DNA of 64,000 nucleotides from Terriglobia bacterium (GCA_020073385.1 JAIQFH010000032.1:62001-126000), one strand, 5' to 3'. Shown: positions 1 to 8,741, counted from the first letter of the stretch. Numbers and translations are program-made. The notes: generated from the sequence alone by a model not told the origin.

Positions 1-318
1 CTGATGGCGATGGGCGTTCTGCTGGCGACCCGGGAGTTGGGTCTCCACTGTCCCGAAGATGTATCTATTGTCGGATTTGATGACCTCGACTTCGCTGAGT
101 TTACGGCTCCAGCACTGACTTCGGTACACCAGCCCGGATATCAGATCGGTACCACCGCGGCACGTCTCTTGCTCGACCGAATTGACGGCTCGCGGGGTTC
201 CCCCCAGAAAATAGCGTTGCCCAGTGAGTTGAAGATCCGCCATTCGGTTGCATGTCTTTCCCCCACAGTTCCTCCTGCCAGATCGAAACGGCGCGAGGCC
301 GCTTTCGAGATTCGCTGA
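1..318 (+). CDS. LacI-family transcriptional regulator, C-terminal part (5' truncated by window edge)
   Basis: The reading frame is open at base 1 and ends at TGA 316-318, so only about the last 105 residues are present. They match the end of the periplasmic-binding-protein-like effector domain of LacI/GalR regulators: a segment reading PEDVSIVGFDDLDFAEF, then LTSVHQPGYQIGTTAARLLL, which is the characteristic last third of the family. The DNA-binding helix-turn-helix lies outside the window. The gene sits just upstream of, and in the same direction as, a TonB receptor, a sugar permease and ribokinase. A perfect palindrome lies in between, so it is probably the local repressor of that sugar locus. 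The effector sugar cannot be read from the sequence. Confidence 0.85.
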   Translation: MMAMGVLLATRELGLHCPEDVSIVGFDDLDFAEFTAPALTSVHQPGYQIGTTAARLLLDRIDGSRGSPQKIALPSELKIRHSVACLSPTVPPARSKRREAAFEIR

Positions 319-374
319 GTTCCCCCGAGAGGCTCCTGTTCTGTACTTGTCGTCGGCATTTGTTTTATTTCTGC

Positions 375-404
375 TTGACAACGGTTTTGCAGCGGGAATA
401 CACT
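375..404 (+). promoter_or_regulatory. Putative sigma-70 promoter of the TonB receptor/sugar operon
   Basis: TTGACA at 375-380 is a perfect -35 box. After 18 bases it is followed by TACACT (399-404), which matches four of six positions of the -10 consensus. Transcription would start near base 411, immediately before the palindrome at 419-432. This is the only strong promoter-like pair seen between the regulator and base 515. Confidence 0.5.
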
Positions 405-418
405 CCGCCGTTGTGAGA

Positions 419-432
419 TTGAAACGTTTCAA
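419..432 (+). promoter_or_regulatory. LacI-type operator palindrome
   Basis: TTGAAACGTTTCAA is a perfect 14-bp palindrome with a central CG, the usual architecture of LacI/GalR operators. It lies about 15 bases downstream of the putative -10 box, so bound repressor would block initiation or early elongation. The gene just upstream encodes a LacI-family protein, the natural candidate ligand. Confidence 0.6.
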
Positions 433-514
433 AACAACGATTCCTGCCCTGACTGGCCCTGACTGATCGTACGGCTTTTGTCAGCGCTGAGCACTCACCG
501 TAGAGGAGGGTCGT

Positions 515-3500
515 ATGCGTCACCGTTGTGGCTCGCTCCTGATTGGTCTCTTCCTTCTGCTCGCCTCCGCCTTACTCGCTCAAGTCGTGATCACGAGCAC
601 AATTCTTGGCACAGTCACCGACCCACAAGGGGCCATGATTCCAGACGCCAACGTCGTATTGAAAAATCTCGATACGGGCGTTCAATGGACTGCCTTGACC
701 AACGGCGGCGGTGAATATCAGTTCCCGAATCTCATTGCGGGCCGCTACAAGCTGGAAATTGCCAAAGAGGGCTTCGCCAAGGCAGTTTCGACGGAAGTAC
801 CGCTTGAGAACGGTACCACCAAGCGCGTGAACATCGCGTTGAAAGTGGGGCAATCCGAACAGGTCGTGGAAGTCAGCGCAGCTGCCGCTCTCGTCAAGAC
901 CGACGACGCCAATGTTTCCGAGGTGATCGAGAACAAATTCGTACGGGACCTTCCCGTCGAAGGCCGCAGCTTCCTCAACTATGCGCAGATCGTCCCTATG
1001 TTCAACAGCGGCACGAGCGACAACGGGCGCATCTCCTGGGGTCTTGCCTCTGCCACCAGCACGGGCGCAAAACAACTGAACGTGGGCGGGACAGAATATG
1101 GAGTCGGATACTACATTGACGGCCTCAACAACAACGACAACTGGGTTGAGGGCCCGGTCACAAACGTCAACATGGACGCGGTGCAAGAGGTAAAAGCGGA
1201 GGTGATCAACTACTCCGCGGAGTACGGCCGCGACGTGGGTCAAATCAGCCTGACGACCAAGTCCGGCACCAATAACCTGCACGGCACCGTCTACGACTTC
1301 TTCCAGAATTCGGGCATGAATGCCAATGATCCTTACTCGATCGTTTATGGCGTTCCCCGAACACCCTATCACCAGAACCAGTACGGGTTCACCGTCGGCG
1401 GCCCAGTTTACATTCCGCACGTCTTTAACGGACGCAACAAGCTGTTCTTCTTCGCGTCTGCCGAGTGGTTGCGTAGTCGATCTCACGGCACAATGCGTGC
1501 CTATGTTCCCACCGCGCTTGAGCGAACGGGCGACTTCAGCGAGTGGCTGGCGAACTTCCCCGTCGATCCTGCGCAGTGTGACGGTACTGGGAACGCGCCC
1601 GCTAACTGCCGTTATGTGATTTACGACCCGAATACCTATGATCCTGATACATCAACCCGGCAGCCCTTCCCCAACAACGTTATCACCAACCCCGACCCGA
1701 TCGCGCTAGCGTATCTCTCTCACTTTCCGGATCCGAACTTTAAGTCGCCGGTGGCCACCGATTTCAACAACTGGTCCGGCCCCACAACCGACGGCATCGA
1801 CAACAACAACTATTCCGCGCGTGCCGATTACAACATCTCGAAACGCGACAGCTTGTATTTTCGTTACTCGCACGATTACGGCACCAAGCTGCATGAAGGC
1901 GGATTGATTCCCGAGTTGGCTCTCGGCAACGGACCGGTCCACACCACCAACATGTATCAGGTGCACTGGGTGCACGCCTTCGGTTCCACCTTCAGCAACG
2001 AGCTTAACTTCAGTGTGACGAGAGCCAGGAATGCCAGCAACCAAGCAGCCCAGATCAACAAATTCATGCAGACGACCTGGCTGCCGGATTTATTTCAGAA
2101 CACCTCTACGGGAGGCGCGGGGTTTACGTCATATGACCTGAGTCAACTTGGGATCAAGGACGATGCGACGTTCAGGGTTGGTTTCCCCGATGGTTCTCTC
2201 TTCAGTCCGCTCAGCCTGGGAGCAACCGAGTACTGGTATCAGTGGGTACCGATTTACCAGCTTTCCGACAACGTCGCAAAGACGATCGGACGCCATACGC
2301 TCAAGGCCGGTTTCTATTGGCAGCGGCGGGACGAGCGCGACAATGATGTGATCCGCTCGATGAGCGTGGGGGACTACACCTATACCAGTCAGGGACCTTT
2401 GGCCATCGACGGGTCCGGTTGGAATGCTCTCGCCGAGTTCGAAACGGGCTACGTGGCGACCATGAACCAGCGCACTCCCCTGACCGGCGGCGATGGCAGT
2501 CTCTGGTTCCGCATGCCCGAGTACTCGGCCTACTTCAACGACTCGTGGAACGTAACCCCCAAACTCACCCTGACCCTTGGACTCCGCTACGACGTCGGTG
2601 TGCCTGCCAGCAGTGTGGACAACTACTGGGGCGTACTCGATACCTCGTATTCGGGATACCGCCTGGTGATGCCCGGCCTCACCCCGGGAACACACAATCC
2701 GCCGTTCCCAGCCGACAAAAACAATTTCGCCCCCCGCATTGGCTTCGCCTACCGCATCGCAGACAAAACGGTCGTCCGGGGCGGTTACGGAATGTTCTAT
2801 GAAACCGGCCGCTTCAAATTTCTGGATCAGATGTTCTGGAACTCGCCCGGATACGGTGGAGTGACTTACGACTCGGCCACCTATTCCGGCGATTCGAACG
2901 TGCCCTTTTTCACCTTGGGCGATACGTTTGAGCCTCCCGTCTCGATCGAAAAGGGGACGTGGCCGATTCCTCTGGGAGAGAAGGGCGGTGAACTTTATCC
3001 TCAGCAATGGGTGCAGACGATCGACAAAAACAGCGCAGTCACACCCTACCTTCAGCGCTGGAGCCTCGATGTTCAGCGTGAACTCGGAAAGGCGCTCGTG
3101 GCAACGGTCGGCTATGTAGGTTCAGAGGGCACGAAGCTGACCACGCAGTACGATCTGAATCTGCCGCCTCAAGGGGTCTATACCGATTACAACGGTGACT
3201 TCCTCGATGCCCGCCCGCTTAGCGGAGTTGCTCCCGGCCGTTGGGATGCGATCTATGCCGTGCATCACAATCGCAGTAACAATTATCACGCCTTCAACGC
3301 GCAATTGAAGACGCAAAACTGGCATGGATTGACCAGCATTGTGAACTATACCTGGTCGAAGCAAATGGATACGTTCTTCGGCGAAAGCGGCGAGAGTGGT
3401 GTGCAGTTGATTGGCGGCCAGTGGCATCCGGAGTGGTCCTACGGTCCCTCCGACGCGAACCACACACATCGTTTTGTGGCCGCTCTGATGTACGAACTGC

Positions 3501-4039
3501 CCGGCAAGAGTCTCTCCAGTCGTTTCCTGCGCGAGGCTCTCGGCGGGTGGCAGATCAATACGATCACCACTTTCGAGACCGGCGCACCGGTCACGGTGTT
3601 GAATGGTTATACGAGCTCTTTCGACTTCATGGGAGACGTCCCGGACCGTGTCTGCAATGCCAACCTGTCTGGCGGAGACCGGACCTTCTACCACCAGTTC
3701 AATACCGACTGTTACGTGGAACCGCCACCTGACCCAGATACCGGTTTCGCGATCCATCGTGGGAACGAACGCCGGAACAATCTAGTGGGTCCGGGCATCA
3801 ACAACTGGGACATGTCGCTCAGCAAGTCCTTCAAGCTATTCGGCGAGGGACGCGAACTGCAGTTCCGGGCAGAATCGTTCAACGCCTTCAATCACACGCA
3901 ATGGTCGAGCATCAGTGATGTCGGTTCCGGAGGCTTTCTGACCGACGATCGCCTCACCAATCCCGAGAGTACATTCGGTTCGGTCACCGGCGCTCGTTCC
4001 GGACGCCACATGCAGGTGGCATTGAAATTCGTTTTCTGA
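515..4039 (+). CDS. TonB-dependent receptor, Oar-like, with carboxypeptidase-regulatory-like domain
   Basis: This 1174-residue outer-membrane protein has a signal peptide (about residues 1-22, ending LLASALLAQ). A carboxypeptidase-regulatory-like/Ig fold follows at about 25-95 (GTVTDPQGAMIPDANVVL, then NGGGEYQFPNLIAGRYKLEI). A plug region comes next at about 110-250 and a long barrel runs to the end. This is the architecture of the Oar-like receptors greatly expanded in Acidobacteriota. I see no clear TonB box. ATG 515 is preceded by a strong GAGGAGGG ribosome site (503-510). Its place between a LacI regulator/operator and a sugar permease plus ribokinase suggests uptake of a (ribo)sugar or glycoside across the outer membrane, which is an inference. 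Confidence 0.9.
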   Translation: MRHRCGSLLIGLFLLLASALLAQVVITSTILGTVTDPQGAMIPDANVVLKNLDTGVQWTALTNGGGEYQFPNLIAGRYKLEIAKEGFAKAVSTEVPLENGTTKRVNIALKVGQSEQVVEVSAAAALVKTDDANVSEVIENKFVRDLPVEGRSFLNYAQIVPMFNSGTSDNGRISWGLASATSTGAKQLNVGGTEYGVGYYIDGLNNNDNWVEGPVTNVNMDAVQEVKAEVINYSAEYGRDVGQISLTTKSGTNNLHGTVYDFFQNSGMNANDPYSIVYGVPRTPYHQNQYGFTVGGPVYIPHVFNGRNKLFFFASAEWLRSRSHGTMRAYVPTALERTGDFSEWLANFPVDPAQCDGTGNAPANCRYVIYDPNTYDPDTSTRQPFPNNVITNPDPIALAYLSHFPDPNFKSPVATDFNNWSGPTTDGIDNNNYSARADYNISKRDSLYFRYSHDYGTKLHEGGLIPELALGNGPVHTTNMYQVHWVHAFGSTFSNELNFSVTRARNASNQAAQINKFMQTTWLPDLFQNTSTGGAGFTSYDLSQLGIKDDATFRVGFPDGSLFSPLSLGATEYWYQWVPIYQLSDNVAKTIGRHTLKAGFYWQRRDERDNDVIRSMSVGDYTYTSQGPLAIDGSGWNALAEFETGYVATMNQRTPLTGGDGSLWFRMPEYSAYFNDSWNVTPKLTLTLGLRYDVGVPASSVDNYWGVLDTSYSGYRLVMPGLTPGTHNPPFPADKNNFAPRIGFAYRIADKTVVRGGYGMFYETGRFKFLDQMFWNSPGYGGVTYDSATYSGDSNVPFFTLGDTFEPPVSIEKGTWPIPLGEKGGELYPQQWVQTIDKNSAVTPYLQRWSLDVQRELGKALVATVGYVGSEGTKLTTQYDLNLPPQGVYTDYNGDFLDARPLSGVAPGRWDAIYAVHHNRSNNYHAFNAQLKTQNWHGLTSIVNYTWSKQMDTFFGESGESGVQLIGGQWHPEWSYGPSDANHTHRFVAALMYELPGKSLSSRFLREALGGWQINTITTFETGAPVTVLNGYTSSFDFMGDVPDRVCNANLSGGDRTFYHQFNTDCYVEPPPDPDTGFAIHRGNERRNNLVGPGINNWDMSLSKSFKLFGEGRELQFRAESFNAFNHTQWSSISDVGSGGFLTDDRLTNPESTFGSVTGARSGRHMQVALKFVF

Positions 4040-4050
4040 CGAAGCGCATT

Positions 4051-4096
4051 CCTGACGCAGGCGTCTTCCCGATGCTTGCGTCAGGCCCCTATTTTT
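4051..4096 (+). terminator. Terminator or attenuator hairpin after the TonB receptor
   Basis: CCTGACGCA (4051-4059) pairs with TGCGTCAGG (4077-4085) around a 17-base loop and is followed by CCCCTATTTTT. It could partially terminate after the receptor, so that the permease and kinase are made at lower level. A TTG at 4076 that could start the next reading frame lies inside the hairpin, one reason to prefer ATG 4124. Confidence 0.45.
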
Positions 4097-4123
4097 CCCA
4101 GGATCGGAAGACTCAGGTCGAAT

Positions 4124-5119
4124 ATGTATCAACCGGAAGCGTACGCGATCGCGCTGTTATTCATGATCGGAAGCATGCTGTGTTGGGGTTCGTGGGCCAA
4201 CACCATGAAACTTACGCCGGGCTGGCCCTTTCAGCTTTTCTACTGGGACTACATTCTCGGCATCATTGCTGCTAGTCTTCTTTGGGGCCTCACGCTCGGC
4301 AGTGCCGGCGGAGGAGAACTGTCCTTCCTCAGAAATATCGGCAGCGCTGATGGAACTCATATTGCCTTCGCACTGCTGGGCGGAGCGGTGTTCAATGTTG
4401 CGAACCTCCTGCTAGTGGCCGCAATTGACATTGCCGGCCTGGCCGTAGCCTTTCCCATCGGCATTGGGCTAGCTCTTGTCGTTGGAGTCCTGCTGAACTA
4501 TTTCATTTCGCCCCAGGGAAGTCCTCTGTTGCTGTTTGGCGGAGTCCTGCTGGTCGTCCTTGCTATCGTCGTGGATGCGCTGGCGTATCGGCGACGGGAG
4601 ACTACTCAAAAGACTCTGAGCGCACGCGGCATTCAGATCAGCCTGGCGTGCGGCGTGCTAATGGGAGTCTTCTATCCCCTAGTTGCGAAGGCAATCACGG
4701 GAGAACGTTCACTCGGTCCCTATTCCGTGGCGTTCTTCTTTGCGCTGGGTACGGCCGTGTGTGCGATACCGGTGAACTATTTCCTGATGCGGAAGCCGCT
4801 CACCGGTGGCCAGCCGGTGAGCATGTCCGACTACACGAAAGGGCGGACCGCCTGGCATGTGTGGGGAATCGTGGGCGGAATGATCTGGTGCACGGGTGCC
4901 ATTTTGAATTTCGTTGCATCGCACGCGCACATCATCGGTCCGGCCGTCTCGTATGCGATCGGTCAGGGAGCAACGATGATTTCTGCGATCTGGGGCGTCT
5001 TTGTATGGAGAGAGTTCGCCAGCGCACCTCCGGGCGCGCGAAAGCTGATACCACTGATGTTCATTTTCTTCCTCGTCGGGTTGGGCGCAGTCGCGGTGGC
5101 ACCGGTATTTCCACGATGA
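4124..5119 (+). CDS. Glucose/ribose-porter-type (GRP, DMT superfamily) sugar permease
   Basis: From ATG 4124 this is a 331-residue inner-membrane protein with about ten hydrophobic helices and short loops, as in the GRP/RhaT/ureide-permease branch of the drug/metabolite transporter superfamily. Family-like features are the first helix segment CWGSWANTMKL and a C-terminal repeat with SYAIGQGATMISAIWGVFVWREF. The frame extends upstream to a TTG at 4076, but that lies inside a hairpin and encodes a charged leader, so the ATG is preferred. With ribokinase 67 bp downstream and the receptor upstream, it probably carries the sugar across the inner membrane. Substrate is not determinable; automatic pipelines may label it a multidrug DMT transporter. 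Confidence 0.75.
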   Translation: MYQPEAYAIALLFMIGSMLCWGSWANTMKLTPGWPFQLFYWDYILGIIAASLLWGLTLGSAGGGELSFLRNIGSADGTHIAFALLGGAVFNVANLLLVAAIDIAGLAVAFPIGIGLALVVGVLLNYFISPQGSPLLLFGGVLLVVLAIVVDALAYRRRETTQKTLSARGIQISLACGVLMGVFYPLVAKAITGERSLGPYSVAFFFALGTAVCAIPVNYFLMRKPLTGGQPVSMSDYTKGRTAWHVWGIVGGMIWCTGAILNFVASHAHIIGPAVSYAIGQGATMISAIWGVFVWREFASAPPGARKLIPLMFIFFLVGLGAVAVAPVFPR

Positions 5120-5186
5120 CCCGGCCACGACCACTGCGGCACCGGAACCAACTGCGGCGAATGCAGGAGAAGAAGCCGGAAACGAT

Positions 5187-6137
5187 ATGGCGAAGCCGAT
5201 CGTAGTTGTCGGAAGCATCAATCTTGATCTGGTAGCAGCGACCAAACGAATCCCGACTGCTGGTGAAACCGTCGCCGGCCTGAGCTTCCAGACTTTTCCT
5301 GGCGGAAAGGGGGCGAATCAGGCGGTGGCGGCAGCACGCCTGGATGGTCTCGTACGCATGATCGGAAAGGTTGGAGCGGATGCTTTCGGGGAAGAGTTGC
5401 TGCATCGCCTGCAAGAATCAAATGTAGACACGTCGGCGGTTGAAATGGTTCGCGGATCTTCGGGCGTCGCCCTGATCACTACCGATGAAAAGGGACAAAA
5501 CGCAATCACCGTCGTTCCTGGTGCAAACGCGAAGCTGACTCCGGCAGATCTTGACAGCAATATCGACCTTGTCCGCAGCGCTGGGATTTTGCTCACCCAA
5601 CTGGAAATCCCTCTGGAGACGGTGGAGTATCTCGCCACAATCGCCGCCCAGCAACGAATCCCGCTCATACTCGATCCGGCACCGGCACGCTTTCTGCCGC
5701 CATCATTGCTCAAACGTGTAGACTGGCTCACGCCCAACGAGACCGAAACTTCTTTACTGCTTGGGCACGGACCGCAAAACCTCTCCGATCATGAGGTCGA
5801 AGAGGCTGCCATCGCCCTGTTTCAGCTAGGCAGCCAAAACGTCATTCTGAAACTTGGGGACCGGGGTTGCTATGTGGCCCTGTCGAATGAAGCCCCACAG
5901 TGGTTGCCGGCCTACGATGTGAAGGCAGTAGATACGACCGCCGCGGGCGATGCTTTCAACGGCGCTTTCGCAGTCGCTCTGATGAACGGACGAGAACCGC
6001 TGGAATCGGCAGCCTGGGCGTCGGCGGTTGCCGCGATCTCCGTGACTCGTCCCGGTGCCCAGCCGTCCATGCCAACCCCTTCCGAAGTAGATCGTTTCCT
6101 CGAGGACAGTCACTGTTTCAAGTCCACTCGCGTTTGA
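5187..6137 (+). CDS. rbsK: Ribokinase (PfkB family)
   Basis: This 316-residue cytoplasmic kinase phosphorylates ribose (or a related sugar) with ATP. Both PfkB signatures are visible: the N-terminal FPGGKGANQAVAAARLDG (about residues 37-54) and the C-terminal DTTAAGDAFNGAFAVAL (about 250-266), whose GAGD-type Asp is the catalytic base. The N-terminus VVGSINLDLVA is typical of RbsK. Length matches the family. It is the last gene of the LacI/TonB/permease set. Deoxyribokinase or another PfkB sugar kinase remains possible. Confidence 0.88.
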   Translation: MAKPIVVVGSINLDLVAATKRIPTAGETVAGLSFQTFPGGKGANQAVAAARLDGLVRMIGKVGADAFGEELLHRLQESNVDTSAVEMVRGSSGVALITTDEKGQNAITVVPGANAKLTPADLDSNIDLVRSAGILLTQLEIPLETVEYLATIAAQQRIPLILDPAPARFLPPSLLKRVDWLTPNETETSLLLGHGPQNLSDHEVEEAAIALFQLGSQNVILKLGDRGCYVALSNEAPQWLPAYDVKAVDTTAAGDAFNGAFAVALMNGREPLESAAWASAVAAISVTRPGAQPSMPTPSEVDRFLEDSHCFKSTRV

Positions 6138-6176
6138 AACGGAAGGAAGCTGGTAAATGCACTTCCTCATCTGTAG

Positions 6177-6374
6177 GCCATTCAACTCAAGAATGGAATC
6201 TTCTACGAAGACAATGCTTTCGAGAAACGCTGGGTTCCGAAGTCCGAGGATCCCAACGCTCTCGCACAAATTGATGCCGTTTTTGTGACAGTCGAACCAC
6301 GCGGCGGTAGCGACAAGCCGAGCGGCAAGCCCCTTCTTTTCGCCTATCTCAGAGCCGACCCCAACCACCCATGA
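6177..6374 (+). pseudogene. C-terminal remnant resembling an anti-sigma factor (RskA-like) tail
   Basis: A 65-codon open stretch begins right after an in-frame TAG (6174-6176), has no start codon and ends at TGA 6372-6374. Its end reads IDAVFVTVEPRGGSDKPSG followed by KPLLFAYL, which resembles the conserved C-terminal strand of RskA-type anti-sigma factors (an EPxGGSxxPTG pattern). No membrane or zinc-binding part is found upstream, so this is probably a decayed fragment. Assignment rests on a short motif. Confidence 0.35.
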
Positions 6375-6757
6375 TTTCCGGACGGGAGAAGGGAATAGAG
6401 ATGGTCCCAGAGCACCACCATCTGAAATCGTGCTGGAACGGGAACTTAGATCAACTCATCTCTGCTCTGTCTCCGATTGACTCATCACAACTCAGCAGTT
6501 CGTTCGTGTCTGAATCGGGCGTCCCCTTGTTGTGGGGCGCGCATGGCGCGTGGGGCGCTGAGTGGAGATGTGTGGATGTTGAGTTGGGATGGGGTGCCGG
6601 CTGCTTCACAGTTGTACCGTGCGGGGCTCGGGATTAGCGCGCTGGTGTCAGATGGCATGCTGACGATTGCCTAAGTGACTGCGACGCCGGAGCGTTGGAC
6701 CCCGGTAAAGGGTTCGAACTCCCCTCAGTCCCCGCAGTGGGGTCGCTTGAACTCTTT
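6375..6757. other. Intergenic stretch without a supported gene
   Basis: Several short reading frames exist but none has recognisable family motifs or a ribosome site. The region contains a GGTTCGAACTCCCC sequence that resembles a tRNA T-arm, but no complete cloverleaf can be drawn. Confidence 0.5.
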
Positions 6758-6934
6758 CTAAGCCTTATCTTGTTCCCTTCCTTCCTCATGGTAATTGTGA
6801 AGCACGCAATGGATCAGCGCAAGGGTGGTTTCACCCGTCACGAACTCGCTCCAGCCGGTTGTGTTCCTTGCATTTGCACCACAAGTAACGCCCGTCTGCC
6901 ACATCTCGTGGCGAGTATGAGCAAAGGAATACAC
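6758..6934 (-). CDS. Possible small protein or gene remnant (58 aa)
   Basis: A 58-codon minus-strand frame from GTG 6932-6934 to TAG 6758-6760 has coherent codon use and ends TTLALIHCVLHNYHEEGREQ, a composition that looks coding. The overlapping frame on the same strand (LWCKCKEHNRLERVRDG) also looks coding, so the region may be a frameshifted remnant of one small protein. Family unknown. Confidence 0.3.
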   Translation of the reverse strand: MYSFAHTRHEMWQTGVTCGANARNTTGWSEFVTGETTLALIHCVLHNYHEEGREQDKA

Positions 6935-6970
6935 GACTGAACGGGAGTCACTCGAATGTTCTGCGAGGGG

Positions 6971-7186
6971 CTAGCTGTCGATTTCGCCTAATCGGAGTAT
7001 CGGCGACTCGGAGCGGCAGCAGACGCCATAGCGCTCCCAAAGCCGAAACCACGGGCTGTGCGCGAGCAGATCATCGTGCCGCCGATTTGCAGCCGAGATG
7101 TCGCTTGCGGTGAGCGGCCTTATGTCCGGCGCTTCGAACATTTCCTGCAGCTGCTCGATGTCGTCAATAATGCGTTCAACGTCCAT
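6971..7186 (-). CDS. Conserved small hypothetical protein (71 aa)
   Basis: ATG at 7184-7186 opens a 71-residue soluble, acidic N-terminal/basic C-terminal protein: DIEQLQEMFEAPDIRPL, then ANRRHDDLLAHSPWFRLW and a Cys-Cys pair (GVCCR). I recognise this as a short protein type recurrent in Acidobacteriota genomes, but no function is known to me. It has no signal peptide or membrane helix. It stands alone among broken genes yet has no lesion, which suggests selection. Confidence 0.6.
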   Translation of the reverse strand: MDVERIIDDIEQLQEMFEAPDIRPLTASDISAANRRHDDLLAHSPWFRLWERYGVCCRSESPILRLGEIDS

Positions 7187-7220
7187 TCCGTCTTAATATC
7201 CAACACAAAGGCGGAAACGG

Positions 7221-7444
7221 TCAAACGGAAGCTGCATTGGTGACGTAACCGCGATAGTTGCGGATCAGACTCTTGAGCGAAGCGCGAGCCGCTCCTCCAC
7301 TGATGTCAGGCATGATGACCAATTCGAGAACGGTGACATCCGAGAGTTGAACGTCATATTCCTCGATCTCACGTGTGGTGTGTGTGGGCTGAAATTCCAC
7401 TGCTGGCGCACGATTTCTCGAAACGAGCGCCCGCCATCTGGAGA
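7221..7444 (-). pseudogene. Frameshifted C-terminal remnant of a discoidin-like/carbohydrate-binding domain protein
   Basis: On the minus strand one frame reads SPDGGRSFREIVRQQWNFS, then, after a frame change, EIEEYDVQLSDVTVLELVI followed by MPDISGGAARASLKSL, ending at TGA (complement of 7221-7223). The two pieces are consecutive parts of one beta-sandwich domain type seen at the ends of acidobacterial proteins. No start codon or upstream domain is present. The family name is from memory of the motif and is tentative. Confidence 0.45.
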
Positions 7445-7624
7445 CTATCGCAACACGAATTGCCTAAAGACGCAATGTCATCCCGTCTGCGCAATTTCAT
7501 CGCATGAATCTAACGCTGCCCCCTCTTGCACTGCAGTCTTGGATTCTTGTTGTCCCTCTCGTGTCTCACACTTCAGAATGTTCGACAATCCGCACAGCAT
7601 TCTTTTTACCAAGGAGAGACGACA

Positions 7625-7869
7625 ATGGCGCAGAGACATCAACGCGGCTGGCTAAAAACGGAAAGCGCGCTCAAGGCGAGACCTGGGTATTTTTCTTCCG
7701 CACCACTCGTAAGTCTGATGGCAAACGGGTGGAAAACAAAATCCCTGCAGACTTAATCCGACACCTTCCCGACGCAAGCAGTGCATGGGCCGAGGTCGAA
7801 CGACTTCATGTTCCTGTCAACCGGGTAGACTGCGATGCGGATTGATCCTTTGGAGACTTGGCTCAACAC
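7625..7869 (+). pseudogene. Tyrosine-type integrase, N-terminal fragment with two frameshifts
   Basis: ATG 7625, behind a good AAGGAGAG site (about 7610-7617), starts MAQRHQRGWLK. The frame is then lost, and the sequence continues in another frame as KRAQGETWVFFFRTTRKSDG and KRVENKIPADLIRHLPD, then AWAEVERLHVPVN, and in a third frame as FGDLAQH. These are successive parts of the N-terminal arm of phage-type recombinases common in this phylum. The SAM-like and catalytic (R-H-R-Y) domains are absent. It marks a former mobile element. Confidence 0.7.
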
Positions 7870-8369
7870 GGTTGGCCGCGCCCATCGGGCCCTTGAGTCT
7901 CGCAAGTTCTTGCTGCACATGTCTGATACCAAATCACGAAGGCCAGAAGAAGGCTCGTCATTGGAAATGGCGTTGGATCTTTCCGAGCGTATGCAAGCAG
8001 CCTAACCCTGAGACCCTATTCATCACCGATCACTGGAAAGAGCCTTGACCGGAGTGCCTGCATGCGCACCTGTCAGATCCCATCACATCTGAACAAGCTG
8101 AGGCACTTTGCGATGCGATCGAAAAGCGCGTCACACTCGATACCGTCATTGATTGGCCAAATGGCGAGTATCCGTGGAGCACTTTTCTTGGGATAAAGAG
8201 AGAAATTGACGCGGCCCGCGAGGACTTCAAAACAATTACAGCCTCTTTCTTGCTTTGCTGCGATGGCGAGTCGTATGATTTGTTCTCCTCCCGTGTACTC
8301 TCGCTGAGAAGTGATCCCACGGTTTCGACTATGGAGTGGCCAGTTGTCCCAACTGGCCGGGCCCGGTAG
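7870..8369 (+). pseudogene. Broken gene of unknown family
   Basis: Coding-like pieces occur in successive frames: LHMSDTKSRRPEEGSSLEMA up to TAA 8003-8005, then PETLFITDHWKEP up to TGA 8046-8048, then an open 106-codon stretch (8049-8366) without any start codon, containing DPITSEQAEALCDAIEKRV and DWPNGEYPWSTFLGIKREID and ending at TAG 8367-8369. Together they look like one decayed cytosolic protein of roughly 170 residues. I do not recognise it. Confidence 0.45.
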
Positions 8370-8402
8370 TTGGGTGCGGAAGCGACCCGCAAAGGGGCAG
8401 TC

Positions 8403-8741
8403 ATGAAGAATCCATACGAAGTTCTGCAGTCAAAAGAAGAGATGGTTTGCCAGTTGCGCCGGGAGACGGAGGCGCTTCGGTTCCTGATCGGGTTGCTCGA
8501 TAGCGAGGACGGGGCTGACGCATCTCCGGCCAACCCGCCGAGCGGACCAAATGCTGTTTATCTTCTGACGAACTCGGGTCGACTGGAGGTGGTCGTGCAA
8601 GGCACGCCACGTCTCCGATTTGGTGGCCAGATGCGGATGCCAATGGAAATCATGAGAATTGGGAACGAGTTCCATATTTTCCTCCCAACTCCCCAGGCTA
8701 GTGGCGTCTCTTTCGAACTACTAGAAAAAGGGGCCGCATAG
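8403..8741 (+). CDS. Small conserved hypothetical protein (112 aa)
   Basis: ATG 8403 follows an AAAGGGG ribosome site (8391-8397). A longer frame back to 8370 starts with a non-ATG codon inside a remnant and is not preferred. The N-terminal helix MKNPYEVLQSKEEMVCQLRR followed by ETEALRFL is a heptad-like pattern seen at the start of many short acidobacterial proteins of unknown role. The C-terminal half is beta-rich (VYLLTNSGRLEVVVQG). No signal peptide. Function unknown. Confidence 0.6.
   Translation: MKNPYEVLQSKEEMVCQLRRETEALRFLIGLLDSEDGADASPANPPSGPNAVYLLTNSGRLEVVVQGTPRLRFGGQMRMPMEIMRIGNEFHIFLPTPQASGVSFELLEKGAA

Noticed and set aside
572-1486. 304-codon open frame antisense to the TonB receptor (similar long antisense frames at 2129-3007 and 3122-3757)
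   Set aside because: These are by-products of high-GC codon use opposite a clear gene; no family motifs or ribosome sites.
6690-6740. tRNA-like GGTTCGAACTCCCC sequence
   Set aside because: The T-stem has mismatches and no anticodon or acceptor stem can be drawn; not a tRNA.
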